Assembly (NCBI RefSeq): GCF_018389385.1 | Contig: NZ_CP062698.1 | Span: 1,429,501 to 1,493,500, forward strand | Direction: 5' to 3' | Source of the DNA: Anthocerotibacter panamensis C109 | GTDB lineage: Bacteria; Cyanobacteriota; Cyanobacteriia; Gloeobacterales; Anthocerotibacteraceae | Length of the DNA stretch: 64,000 nucleotides | Shown here: positions 53,695 through 61,421 of the stretch, in pieces | Layout: the number at the start of each line of letters is the position of its first letter | Numbering within the stretch: position 1 is the stretch's first letter | Program-made: the position numbers and the translations under genes | The notes under the pieces: generated by a model | Told to the model about the DNA's origin: nothing | Seen by the model: the letters and a program-made list of their open reading frames with translations, nothing else | Databases searched by the model: none

Positions 53695-54873
53695 TTAGCG
53701 AGCGCGAAAATCGCTCTGCAAAACCAATTCCAGCGGAGTATCCGGTTCGATGACCACCACATTGGGGGCAGTCAAATTACCGACTAGAGCCCCCGCTGCT
53801 GCCGCACCCAGAACTTCTTCGGTAGCGACTACATGGTCTCCGGTGAGCCCGCCCAGGATGGCTCCGGCGGCTCCACCCAGAAGCGCATCCCCAGCAATAG
53901 CTCCGGCAGAAGTCTCGCGGGGGTCTTTGGTGTCCTTGAGGATCTCCGAGCGCGCTGCGAGGGCATAGAGTTGACCGTCCAGACGTACGCCTGTAGTCTC
54001 AAAGCGGCTTCCCCCGCGCGCAGGCACAAACGTCCCTAGGATCTCGGTCCCAGCGGGGAGGACCACGGCACCTGCGCTGTCGCGTACCGGGCGGTCAAGG
54101 ACCAAACTGAGGCCCTTGCGCTCCCCTGAAGCAATAAAGAGCGTCTCTTGGCCCCCGATCCGGGCAACCACGCTCGTCCCCGCCTGTAGCGAACTCAAAC
54201 GGGCATCAAAGCGGCGGCCCCCGTAGCCCACTTCATCGTCATCAGCAACGTTTTGAGCCTGTCCTCCGTTCTGGTAGGCTAGCCCGCGCGCGAGAAAGGC
54301 GGCTACCTCGGCACGGGTCGCAGGGCGGTTGGGCTCGATGAGGTTGGGGTTGGGATAGTTGAGCACGACTTGGGCTGCTGTCGCCGCTGCCACCGGACTG
54401 AGTGCCCACGGCGGGATAGCCTCCCGGTCCCGGAAACGGTTGAGCACCTGGGCACTAGCTTGGGGTAGATCAGCGCCATGGGCGAGGACCGTCAGTGCTT
54501 GGGCGCGCGTCACAGGCTGGTCTGGCCTAAACGAACCATCCGGGAAGCCCGTCACCAAATTCGCGGCACTGACCCGTTGGATCGCCGGGGAGGCCCAATA
54601 ACTGGAGGCAACATCGTTAAAAGAGCGCCCGGTCCCGCTTGGATTACGAAAAACTTTATCGACTACAGTAGCAAACTGCGCCCGAGTCACCGCCTGGTCG
54701 GGCCTGAAGGAGCCATCGGGGAAGCCGCCTAAGAGGTTGCGGTTGGTTAACTCCTGGATATAGCGCTCGGCCCAATGTCCCTGAGTATCCGTGAAGTCTG
54801 CTGCCCAGACCGGACGCGTGAGGGTCAAAGCACCCACGAGGACAAGAGCATAAGCTGTCTTTGGAGCTGGCAT
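53695..54873 (-). CDS. Secreted SLH-domain protein
   Basis: I place the start at ATG 54873 (392 residues), with AAGGA about 10 bases upstream; a longer frame reaches 54924. A signal peptide ends WAA. Three SLH modules follow: DFTDTQGHWAERYIQELTN, then SFNDVASSYWASPAIQRVSA and FRDREAIPPWALSPVAAATA, with GGFPDGSFRPDQAVTRAQFA repeats. The C-terminal part has a barrel-like sequence with an Ala/Gly hydrophobic tail (ATEEVLGAAAAGALVGNLTA). It would be an envelope-anchored protein. No function is known. Confidence 0.85.
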   Translation of the reverse strand: MPAPKTAYALVLVGALTLTRPVWAADFTDTQGHWAERYIQELTNRNLLGGFPDGSFRPDQAVTRAQFATVVDKVFRNPSGTGRSFNDVASSYWASPAIQRVSAANLVTGFPDGSFRPDQPVTRAQALTVLAHGADLPQASAQVLNRFRDREAIPPWALSPVAAATAAQVVLNYPNPNLIEPNRPATRAEVAAFLARGLAYQNGGQAQNVADDDEVGYGGRRFDARLSSLQAGTSVVARIGGQETLFIASGERKGLSLVLDRPVRDSAGAVVLPAGTEILGTFVPARGGSRFETTGVRLDGQLYALAARSEILKDTKDPRETSAGAIAGDALLGGAAGAILGGLTGDHVVATEEVLGAAAAGALVGNLTAPNVVVIEPDTPLELVLQSDFRAR

Positions 54874-55032
54874 TGTATTCAATCCTTCACGTCCCGACCA
54901 TTCTGTTATCGCAAAAAGGAGCAAGTTATCAGTACGGGCTCAGGCGCAGATCCATCTGCGCTTAGGCGTAGGCGGACGTTTGGCGCTTTGGAGGTAGATG
55001 TTTTGTAACCTAAAGAACTTTTTTGGAAAAAT

Positions 55033-55046
55033 GTGGTTTAAGATAC
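55033..55046 (+). promoter_or_regulatory. Possible NtcA-type operator upstream of the first ntcA copy
   Basis: GTG-N8-TAC (55033-55046) differs by one base from the NtcA consensus GTA-N8-TAC. It lies about 57 bases before the chosen start, compatible with autoregulation as known for NtcA. No -10 box at the usual 22-base distance is obvious. Confidence 0.3.
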
Positions 55047-55059
55047 AGTTCTCTGCCCT

Positions 55060-55079
55060 GATTAAGTTAAACCTTAATC
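55060..55079. promoter_or_regulatory. GATTAAG inverted repeat upstream of the ntcA pair
   Basis: GATTAAG (55060-55066) and CTTAATC (55073-55079) form a perfect 7-base dyad around a 6-base AT-rich centre. It lies just upstream of the translation start, a position fitting an operator. Confidence 0.4.
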
Positions 55080-55103
55080 ATCTAGAGTGTGGCGAGGAGT
55101 AGG

Positions 55104-55775
55104 TTGGCAAGTACGTTTGAACCGCCGTTTGCCGCCCTGTTTCGGCAGTTGGAAAGTGGGCTTTTGCCCTCCACTACCGAACACTATGAGCGGGGTAAAA
55201 CGGTCTTTTTTCCTGGGGACCCTGCTGAGCGCGTGTATTTCTTGATGCGTGGAGCGGTCAAACTCTCTCGGGTCTATGAGCGCGGCGAGGAGATCACCGT
55301 TGCCCTGCTGCGGGAGAACAGCGTCTTTGGGGTCTTGTCTTTGATGACAGGGCACCGCTCCGAGCGGTTTTACCATGCTGTAGCCTTCACTCCGGTGGAC
55401 CTCATTGCCATCCCCATCGACCACATGGAAAAAGCCGTCCGTACCGACCCCGATCTCTCGATTCTGCTCTACCAGGGCTTAGCCGCTCGGGTTTTGCAGA
55501 CAGAGATGATGATTGAGACCTTGGCGCACCGCGATATGGGCTCCAGATTAGAGAGCTTCCTGCTCGTCTTGTGCCGTGACTTCGGGGTTCCCACAAAGGA
55601 AGGGGTAACCATCGATCTCAGACTCTCCCACCAAGCCATTGCCGAAGCCATCGGCTCGACGCGGGTGACGATTACCCGCCTGTTGGGGGACCTCAAAAAG
55701 GACAATCTCATCTCGATCTACAAGAAGAAAATCACTGTGCGCGACCCAGTCAAACTGGGCCAGCGCTTCGCTTGA
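55104..55775 (+). CDS. ntcA: NtcA-family nitrogen regulator, first tandem copy
   Basis: I favour TTG 55104 (223 residues, the usual NtcA length), with GAGGAG 4 bases upstream; GTG 55089 is an alternative. The jelly-roll domain has [19 protein letters not shown] and [20 protein letters not shown]. The C-helix reads [20 protein letters not shown], keeping the Arg and Glu that contact 2-oxoglutarate. The HTH is [20 protein letters not shown]. NtcA activates nitrogen-assimilation genes when 2-oxoglutarate is high. A second copy follows with overlapping ends. Confidence 0.92.
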   Translation: MASTFEPPFAALFRQLESGLLPSTTEHYERGKTVFFPGDPAERVYFLMRGAVKLSRVYERGEEITVALLRENSVFGVLSLMTGHRSERFYHAVAFTPVDLIAIPIDHMEKAVRTDPDLSILLYQGLAARVLQTEMMIETLAHRDMGSRLESFLLVLCRDFGVPTKEGVTIDLRLSHQAIAEAIGSTRVTITRLLGDLKKDNLISIYKKKITVRDPVKLGQRFA

Positions 55776-55786
55776 ACCAGGAAGCC

Positions 55787-56407
55787 ATGTACACCCTGCC
55801 CTTCAACACCGAGCACTACGAGCGTGGAAAGACCATATTCTTCCCTGGCGACCCCGCTGAACGCGTTTATTTCCTGGTCAAGGGGGCCGTCAAGCTCTCT
55901 CGAGTCTATGAGCGTGGTGAAGAGATTACCGTCGCCCTCCTGCGCGAAAATAGCGTCTTCGGGGTCCTGTCGCTGATTACCGGCAACCGCTCCGACCGCT
56001 TCTATCACGCCGTAGCCTTCACCCCGGTGGAACTCATCGCCGTGCCCATTGACTTTATGGAGCGGACCATCCAAAGCGACCGTGAGCTAGCTACGATCCT
56101 CTACCAGGGTTTAGCCGCCCGCGTTTTGCAGACAGAGATGATGATTGAGACCTTGGCGCACCGCGATATGGGCTCCAGATTAGAGAGTTTCCTCCTTATC
56201 CTGTGCAAAGACTTCGGCATCCCTAGCAAGAATGGCGTGACCATCGACCTGATGCTCTCCCACCAAGCTGTAGCAGAAGCTATTGGCTCGACGCGAGTGA
56301 CGATCACCCGCCTGTTGGGGGACCTTAAAAAAGACGATCTCATCTCGATCCACAAAAAGAAAATCACCGTGCGCGACCCAGTCAAACTCGGTCAGCGCTT
56401 CGCCTAA
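55787..56407 (+). CDS. ntcA: NtcA-family nitrogen regulator, second tandem copy
   Basis: This 206-residue protein starts at ATG 55787, with AGGAAG just upstream; a TTG overlapping the previous stop (55772) is also in frame. By eye it differs from the first copy at roughly 30 of about 200 aligned residues. Both keep the C-helix [16 protein letters not shown] and the [17 protein letters not shown]. The N-terminal ~25 residues of normal NtcA are missing here. It lies in an operon with copy 1. Divergence is seen around residues 85-115, within the sensor domain (the [14 protein letters not shown] segment). Confidence 0.9.
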   Translation: MYTLPFNTEHYERGKTIFFPGDPAERVYFLVKGAVKLSRVYERGEEITVALLRENSVFGVLSLITGNRSDRFYHAVAFTPVELIAVPIDFMERTIQSDRELATILYQGLAARVLQTEMMIETLAHRDMGSRLESFLLILCKDFGIPSKNGVTIDLMLSHQAVAEAIGSTRVTITRLLGDLKKDDLISIHKKKITVRDPVKLGQRFA

Positions 56408-56543
56408 AGCCCTAAAAACCGTGAACTGTCCGCGTCATCGTGCTTGTCTTTATTGACGTGGCTCGAAGTCGTCAAGCGTTTGGGAGGATTGGCTGGGGCT
56501 GCCAGCGAACGCGCACAAACTTGGTAAAATAGCGAAGTTTCCT

Positions 56544-57731
56544 ATGCCGTCTCCCATGAAAGCAGCCCAGCGCCTTTTGAGTATTCCGCCCTATCTCTTT
56601 GCTGAAATTGACCGCAAGCGCGATGAAGCCGTCGCCCGAGGCGTAGATATCATCAATATGGGCATTGGAGACCCGGACAAACCCACCCCGGGTCACATTC
56701 TCCAGGCGATGCATCAGGCGGTAGACGACCCCGACACCCACAACTATCCCCCCTACGCGGGTACTAAAGCCTACCGTCAGGCGGCTCTCGCTTGGTTTGA
56801 GCGGCGCTTTGGGGTCGGGGGATGGGATGTAGAAAAAGAAATTGTTGCAGCGATTGGCTCAAAAGAAGCGATTCACAATACCTGTCTGGCTTTTGTGAAC
56901 CCCGCAGAGGTCGTGCTCTACCCAGATCCGGGCTATCCGGTCTACCGCACTTCCACGATCTTTGCCGGGGGGGAGCCCTATGCCATGCCGCTGTTGGCGG
57001 AGAATCATTTCCTGCCCGACCTCAAGGCCATCCCTGAAGCGGTCGCCCAACGCGCCAAATTACTCTGGATTGGCTATCCTAACAATCCCACCGGAGCGCT
57101 TGCAGACCTAGGGTTTTTTGAAGAACTCGTGCACTTCGCCCGCAAGTATGACATCTTGATCTGCCACGACCACGCCTACTCCGAAATGGCCTATGACGGC
57201 TACAAGCCCCCGAGTATTTTGGAGGTCCCTGGGGCGCGGGAGGTAGCGATTGAGTTCCATTCCCTGTCCAAGTCCTATAACATGACAGGCTGGCGGATCG
57301 GGTTTGTGATCGGGGCAGCGGCGGGGATTGGACCGTTGGGCCGGATCAAGAGCAATGTGGACTCAGGCGCGTTTAAGGCGATTCAGGCGGCGGCGATGGC
57401 GGGCTTTACGACCACAGAGGCCCAACTCCAGCAGTTGATGGGCGTCTACCAAAACCGTCGGGATGCGATTGTGAGCGGGTTGCAGTCTCTGGGCTGGCCG
57501 ATTACCGCCCCCAAAGCTACTCTTTATGTCTGGGCTGCGATTCCTGTGAGCTATGCGACTTCTACCGACTTCGTGACGGCCCTGCTCGAACAGTGCGGGA
57601 TCATTGTCGCGCCGGGGAATGGCTATGGGACTTGTGGGGAGGGCTACTTCCGCATCGCTCTGACCGTGGAGGACCACCGCATCCAAGAAGCGATCCAGCG
57701 CATGGCGGCAGCGGGTATCCGCTACTTGTGA
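56544..57731 (+). CDS. dapL: LL-diaminopimelate aminotransferase-like enzyme
   Basis: This 395-residue fold-type I PLP enzyme has the PLP-Lys in EFHSLSKSYNMTGWRIGF and IINMGIGDPDKPTPGHILQA at the N-terminus. WIGYPNNPTGALAD binds PLP and GDP-type phosphate contacts are intact. The N-terminal RLLSIPPYLFAEIDRKRDEA matches the DapL subgroup that makes LL-diaminopimelate in one step from tetrahydrodipicolinate, as in cyanobacteria. Other aspartate-type aminotransferases remain possible. It overlaps the next gene by 4 bases. Confidence 0.88.
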   Translation: MPSPMKAAQRLLSIPPYLFAEIDRKRDEAVARGVDIINMGIGDPDKPTPGHILQAMHQAVDDPDTHNYPPYAGTKAYRQAALAWFERRFGVGGWDVEKEIVAAIGSKEAIHNTCLAFVNPAEVVLYPDPGYPVYRTSTIFAGGEPYAMPLLAENHFLPDLKAIPEAVAQRAKLLWIGYPNNPTGALADLGFFEELVHFARKYDILICHDHAYSEMAYDGYKPPSILEVPGAREVAIEFHSLSKSYNMTGWRIGFVIGAAAGIGPLGRIKSNVDSGAFKAIQAAAMAGFTTTEAQLQQLMGVYQNRRDAIVSGLQSLGWPITAPKATLYVWAAIPVSYATSTDFVTALLEQCGIIVAPGNGYGTCGEGYFRIALTVEDHRIQEAIQRMAAAGIRYL

Positions 57732-58246
57732 TCCGCCTACACCCGACGATCAGTGCAGACCTCGACTTTGTCTTGGCCGCCGAACGAGACCCCGAGAACC
57801 TCCCCTTTATCGGTCAGTGGACACGACAAGAGCATTGGGCCGCGTTAGGAAACCCAGATCTAGCCCATCTGCTCCTAGAACGAGCATCGGATAGTCAGCC
57901 CGTGGGCTACGCCCTCTTGACGGGGTTGCAGGGGGTAGACCAGTGCATTTTGCTCAAGCGGCTGGTTGTCACCATAAAAGCAAAGGGCTATGGGCGGGCG
58001 GCACTGGGCGCGCTCAAAGAACTGGTATTTGTGCAACTCCAGGCCCACCGCTTCTGGCTCGATGTAAAAGAGCACAACCTGCGGGCCAGACATCTCTACA
58101 AAACCGAGGGTTTTGTGGAGGAAGGAGTGCTGCGCGAATGCCTCAAGACCGGAGCTGGCTTTGAATCGCTGGTGGTGATGTCCCTGTTGCGCGAGGAATT
58201 CGACCGCTTGACTCGTACCCAACTTGGGGGATACCCTCCTTGCTAA
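57728..58246 (+). CDS. GNAT-family N-acetyltransferase
   Basis: The start is GTG 57728, overlapping the dapL stop (GTGA), giving 172 residues. It reads IRLHPTISADLDFVLAAERD, then LKRLVVTIKAKGYGRAALGA with the acetyl-CoA loop K-x-K-G-Y-G-R-A, and HNLRARHLYKTEGFVEEGVL. This is the RimJ/RimL-like branch of GNAT. It is probably co-translated with dapL. Its stop overlaps that of the convergent cas6, so it marks the border of the CRISPR locus. Confidence 0.87.
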   Translation: MIRLHPTISADLDFVLAAERDPENLPFIGQWTRQEHWAALGNPDLAHLLLERASDSQPVGYALLTGLQGVDQCILLKRLVVTIKAKGYGRAALGALKELVFVQLQAHRFWLDVKEHNLRARHLYKTEGFVEEGVLRECLKTGAGFESLVVMSLLREEFDRLTRTQLGGYPPC

Positions 58247-59088
58247 TGGACTTTTGGGTGCACGCGGGTCACCTGACCCATGCCCATCGTAGTCTTACGC
58301 CCAGCCCCCGAAAAATAGAGATAATCCGCCAAAACATTTGCCTGATGGATGACCTCTTCGGTTAGGTCGCCAAAAAGTCGATAATGGATGTTACCCAGAC
58401 AGCCAATAAACGTACTTCTAAAATCAGTGGCACTGGCAGTCCGCAGATCGAAGTGGGTGGGTCGCAAGTGTTGTTCCAAGACTTCGAGTAGGTCAGGCTG
58501 TAGCGGAATTCCAGCGTATTCCTGCCAACGGCGGTAGGAGTTGTGGAAGAGGGCGCGGGGGAGGGGAAGGGCACTGTCGTATTCTCCCTGGCGGAAATTG
58601 GTAGGGGAGTGAAAGTGCACCTCAAAGCTACGCTCCTGGCGGGAGGCTGCGGTATGGAGGCTGTCATAGGGGGTGAAGTCGGCCCAACTGCCAGTGTTGG
58701 TCAATATATGGCTGACGACAAGTTGGGCAGGACCGAGGTGCCAGGGGGTTTCGTCGGGGCCGGATTTCAGGGGATTTAAGGAGAGCCACACCGGGCTCAG
58801 ACGCTGGAACAAACTGTCCTCTAACAGGCACAACCGCCACCAGCAGGGGGTGCCGGGGGGAATGACTCGGCTTGCTCGGGTGCTGCTGGCTAATCGAGTG
58901 CTGTTGCCAACCTGAAGGGCGCTGATCGTAAACGCCCGCACATGCCCTTGGTTATGAAGCTGGTCGCTCAATTCGGGGTCTATGGCTCTAACCAAGCTCA
59001 AAAACAGGGCGTGGAGGTGTCTGCCTTCGGTAAACTGGGGCGCAATGGGGGCGAGAGGGACCATATGAATAGTCAGGCTGTGGGGCAT
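58243..59088 (-). CDS. cas6: CRISPR pre-crRNA endonuclease Cas6 (type I-D)
   Basis: This 281-residue protein begins LTIHMVPLAPIAPQFTEGRH with the RAMP-type ferredoxin-like fold. It ends with the Gly-rich loop YFSGAGRKTTMGMGQVTRVH, diagnostic for Cas6. A His early in the protein (HLHALFLSL region) is a candidate catalytic base. It cuts the CRISPR transcript in the repeat. It is the last gene of the operon and overlaps the stop of the opposite-strand acetyltransferase. GC is still close to the host core here. Confidence 0.9.
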   Translation of the reverse strand: MPHSLTIHMVPLAPIAPQFTEGRHLHALFLSLVRAIDPELSDQLHNQGHVRAFTISALQVGNSTRLASSTRASRVIPPGTPCWWRLCLLEDSLFQRLSPVWLSLNPLKSGPDETPWHLGPAQLVVSHILTNTGSWADFTPYDSLHTAASRQERSFEVHFHSPTNFRQGEYDSALPLPRALFHNSYRRWQEYAGIPLQPDLLEVLEQHLRPTHFDLRTASATDFRSTFIGCLGNIHYRLFGDLTEEVIHQANVLADYLYFSGAGRKTTMGMGQVTRVHPKVH

Positions 59089-59118
59089 GGGATAAAACGT
59101 GGAGAGGGATTAGCACTA

Positions 59119-59826
59119 TCAATCAGCCTGAAAACGGTACTGCATCTGCGCGGGAATCTTTAGGTCTGCGAAGTGGTAGTAATACCCTCGGATTCGGGCG
59201 TGGGCAATTAGACTAACTGGAGGCATGTTGATTACGTCATAGCTGAAGACCTGATGGGTAAACATCACATCTAAAGGGTTGAGCGGGTAAGGGAAGGTAA
59301 AGTCCTGCTCAGTAGCACTCTTTTTCACTTCCTGGGAATTAATTACCTTCACCTCGGCCTTACTCATCCATTTACCCAAACGAATCCAGCGGGGTAAAGC
59401 TAAGGGTTTTTGAGAGATCACAAAGAATTCAAAAAGGCTCTCAGGGGCGATTTCCTTGGCCCGCCCAAAGCTAGGAATGTTCTTTTGGGTCTTCTCCATC
59501 TCGACATGGTAGTTGTTATTGGCGTACTTCCAGGTGTGGAGGACGGCGGCATGGGAAAGCGCACGGGCTGGGGTGATGTAAAGCTCCTGCGTATTAAAGG
59601 GTGTTAGGTGTTCCTGGTAGCGGGGGACTTGTTCGGGGCAGAAATAGCGGTAGCCGTGCTCTTCGGATACCTGGGTGCCATGGGCATCACTGTCTACTAA
59701 CCCCAACGCATAGCACAGTGCGTAATTGTGTAAAACAGGCTCGGTCTCATAAAGGCGGCCAATTTCACGTGTGGCATAGTAAAGATTGTCGTGGAGTTCA
59801 ATTTGACAACGTCGAATACAGACCAT
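59119..59826 (-). CDS. csc1: Type I-D Cascade subunit Csc1 (Cas5 family)
   Basis: This 235-residue protein starts after GGAGGAGTC. It reads CRRCQ-type start IRRCQIELHDNLYYATREIG, then ETEPVLHNYALCYALGLVDS, NIPSFGRAKEIAPESLFEFF and ends VSLIAHARIRGYYYHFADLK. This is the Csc1 (Cas5d-like) RAMP family specific to I-D. It holds the 5' handle of the crRNA and bridges Cas10d to the Csc2 backbone. It is 9 bases after csc2. Confidence 0.93.
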   Translation of the reverse strand: MVCIRRCQIELHDNLYYATREIGRLYETEPVLHNYALCYALGLVDSDAHGTQVSEEHGYRYFCPEQVPRYQEHLTPFNTQELYITPARALSHAAVLHTWKYANNNYHVEMEKTQKNIPSFGRAKEIAPESLFEFFVISQKPLALPRWIRLGKWMSKAEVKVINSQEVKKSATEQDFTFPYPLNPLDVMFTHQVFSYDVINMPPVSLIAHARIRGYYYHFADLKIPAQMQYRFQAD

Positions 59827-59834
59827 GACTCCTC

Positions 59835-60890
59835 CTATTTACCGCGTCCAGGTTTGTTTGAGGTGGTTTTTTCCGCTTTAGCTTCAGGCTTTTTGATGTG
59901 TTTCCCCGCGTAGGCTTTAGCTTCTTGGTCAGCCTGTTCGAGAAGTTGTTTCATGGAAGTGGCATCATTGATCAATGCTTTCACTTCCTGAAGCAAAGGT
60001 TTGAAAGATTCACCAAGAAAATTAGTAGAAACCACATAACCCTCGCTGAGCAATTCATCAAGAGTTAACTGAGCAGAAGACATTACTTCATCTTCATCCA
60101 AAGGATCAACTGTAGTCAATTTGCCTTGTTCTTGGAGATGATCATAAATGGCTTGCGTCCAGCGCAAATTACTGAGAATTTCTCCATCAGCAAAGATCAC
60201 ACCTACCAACTGATTACGCACTTTCCCCGTGCGTGTGGTTTGCGCTCCGTAATGGCGAGTACGCAGCAGGTTATTGAAAACATAAAGGAATGTTGCTTCT
60301 GTGGGATCTTTCAGCGTGACGATGCTTGGAAAGAAGACTTGAGGTAAAATATGGTCTTGGGAGTTGATGCGGCTAGTCACTTTTCCAACTTCAGAATCCC
60401 CTTCCCCCTTAGAAGCCATGGTGCCATTTTCATAAGGTGCATTGAGGGTAAAGGTCTCATGAGAAATATCAAAAGGCATGATGGAAAATGCGGTATCTAC
60501 TACCACTTTTGACTTTTCAGAACCTGCATCTCCAATGGCAAAACCATAAATAATACAGTCAGGGTTATTTTTGCCAAATTCAACGTTGTACTCACATTCT
60601 TTAGCTGTCAAGAGGTCATAGGAACGTAATAGCTCTCGACCAACTAGTCGCTCTGGAGTAGACTGCTTGCGCTTGAACATTGTCAGCCGACTAATTGGAG
60701 CGGCGTTCGCAGGTTTGATTCCAGCTCTGACACGAGCTTTATTGAGTTCCCCGTCTGTTTGGAAAAGAGGATAAGATTCGGTGACCCGTACGGTCAGGAA
60801 GTGAACATATTTTCCCATAGGTTTATAGGGAATCTCGTCATGGAAGAACTGCTTATGTTGATCAGCAGTCAGAGAATGTAAAAGGGACAT
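59835..60890 (-). CDS. csc2: Type I-D Cascade backbone subunit Csc2 (Cas7 family)
   Basis: This 351-residue protein starts after AAGGAGA. It reads MGKYVHFLTVRVTESYPLFQ, then NAAPISRLTMFKRKQSTPER and LLRSYDLLTAKECEYNVEFG, and ends with a Lys/Ala-rich tail (KKPEAKAEKTTSNKPGRGK). The middle TLKDPTEATFLYVFNNLLRT and RTGKVRNQLVGVIFADGEIL are family hallmarks. Several copies coat the crRNA guide. It is clearly richer in A/T than the host core. Confidence 0.93.
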   Translation of the reverse strand: MSLLHSLTADQHKQFFHDEIPYKPMGKYVHFLTVRVTESYPLFQTDGELNKARVRAGIKPANAAPISRLTMFKRKQSTPERLVGRELLRSYDLLTAKECEYNVEFGKNNPDCIIYGFAIGDAGSEKSKVVVDTAFSIMPFDISHETFTLNAPYENGTMASKGEGDSEVGKVTSRINSQDHILPQVFFPSIVTLKDPTEATFLYVFNNLLRTRHYGAQTTRTGKVRNQLVGVIFADGEILSNLRWTQAIYDHLQEQGKLTTVDPLDEDEVMSSAQLTLDELLSEGYVVSTNFLGESFKPLLQEVKALINDATSMKQLLEQADQEAKAYAGKHIKKPEAKAEKTTSNKPGRGK

Positions 60891-60911
60891 GATGGTTCTC
60901 CTTGGGGTAAA

Positions 60912-61421
60912 TTAAACTTCGTCTTCATCAGCAGGGTCATCTTTACTGGCTTGCCTTTCTGCATCTTGATCCAGTCGGTAAAGATATTCACAAGTATCTC
61001 GCAGATACCCTAGTTGCCTGCCAGCTAACCGGGCACGGTCACTGGAAAAGGCTTTTCCAAAAACCTCAATCACAAAATAATGAGCAAATTCATGAATAGC
61101 CTGACGCTCAGCTTCGGGCGTAAGCGCAGGTTTCCATTTCTTTTTTCCTTCTTCTTCGACTTGAATCAAAGGAACACGACCTTCAGCAGTACGATTATGC
61201 ACCCGCTCCATCAATTTAAATAGACGTGCTGCTACAACATCTACCAAGGCTTCTCCACGATACATCGAGTCAGCTTTGAGGATAAGATCTGCTGCTTCAT
61301 CAATGGGTTTGAGGACAGCATTGGAACTTGCTGCTTTACCCTTTGTACTCTTAGCTCGGTAAAACCTGCGGTAAAGTGTGGTCAAAGTGCGGGGGGGATG
61401 CAGGGGGGACATTTCACTCAC
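60912..61421 (-). CDS. cas11d: Predicted Cas11d small subunit made from an internal start in cas10d
   Basis: Within cas10d, AAGGAG (61433-61428) is followed after exactly 6 bases by an in-frame GTG (61421). This would start a 169-residue protein (VSEMSPLHPPRTLTTLYRRF to the Cas10d end). The product is all-helical (ADLILKADSMYRGEALVDVV, HEFAHYFVIEVFGKAFSSDR, GRQLGYLRDTCEYLYRL). In type I-D systems the small subunit is known to be translated from within the large-subunit gene, so this fits. It would line the Cascade belly and stabilise the non-target strand. Confidence 0.75.
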   Translation of the reverse strand: MSEMSPLHPPRTLTTLYRRFYRAKSTKGKAASSNAVLKPIDEAADLILKADSMYRGEALVDVVAARLFKLMERVHNRTAEGRVPLIQVEEEGKKKWKPALTPEAERQAIHEFAHYFVIEVFGKAFSSDRARLAGRQLGYLRDTCEYLYRLDQDAERQASKDDPADEDEV

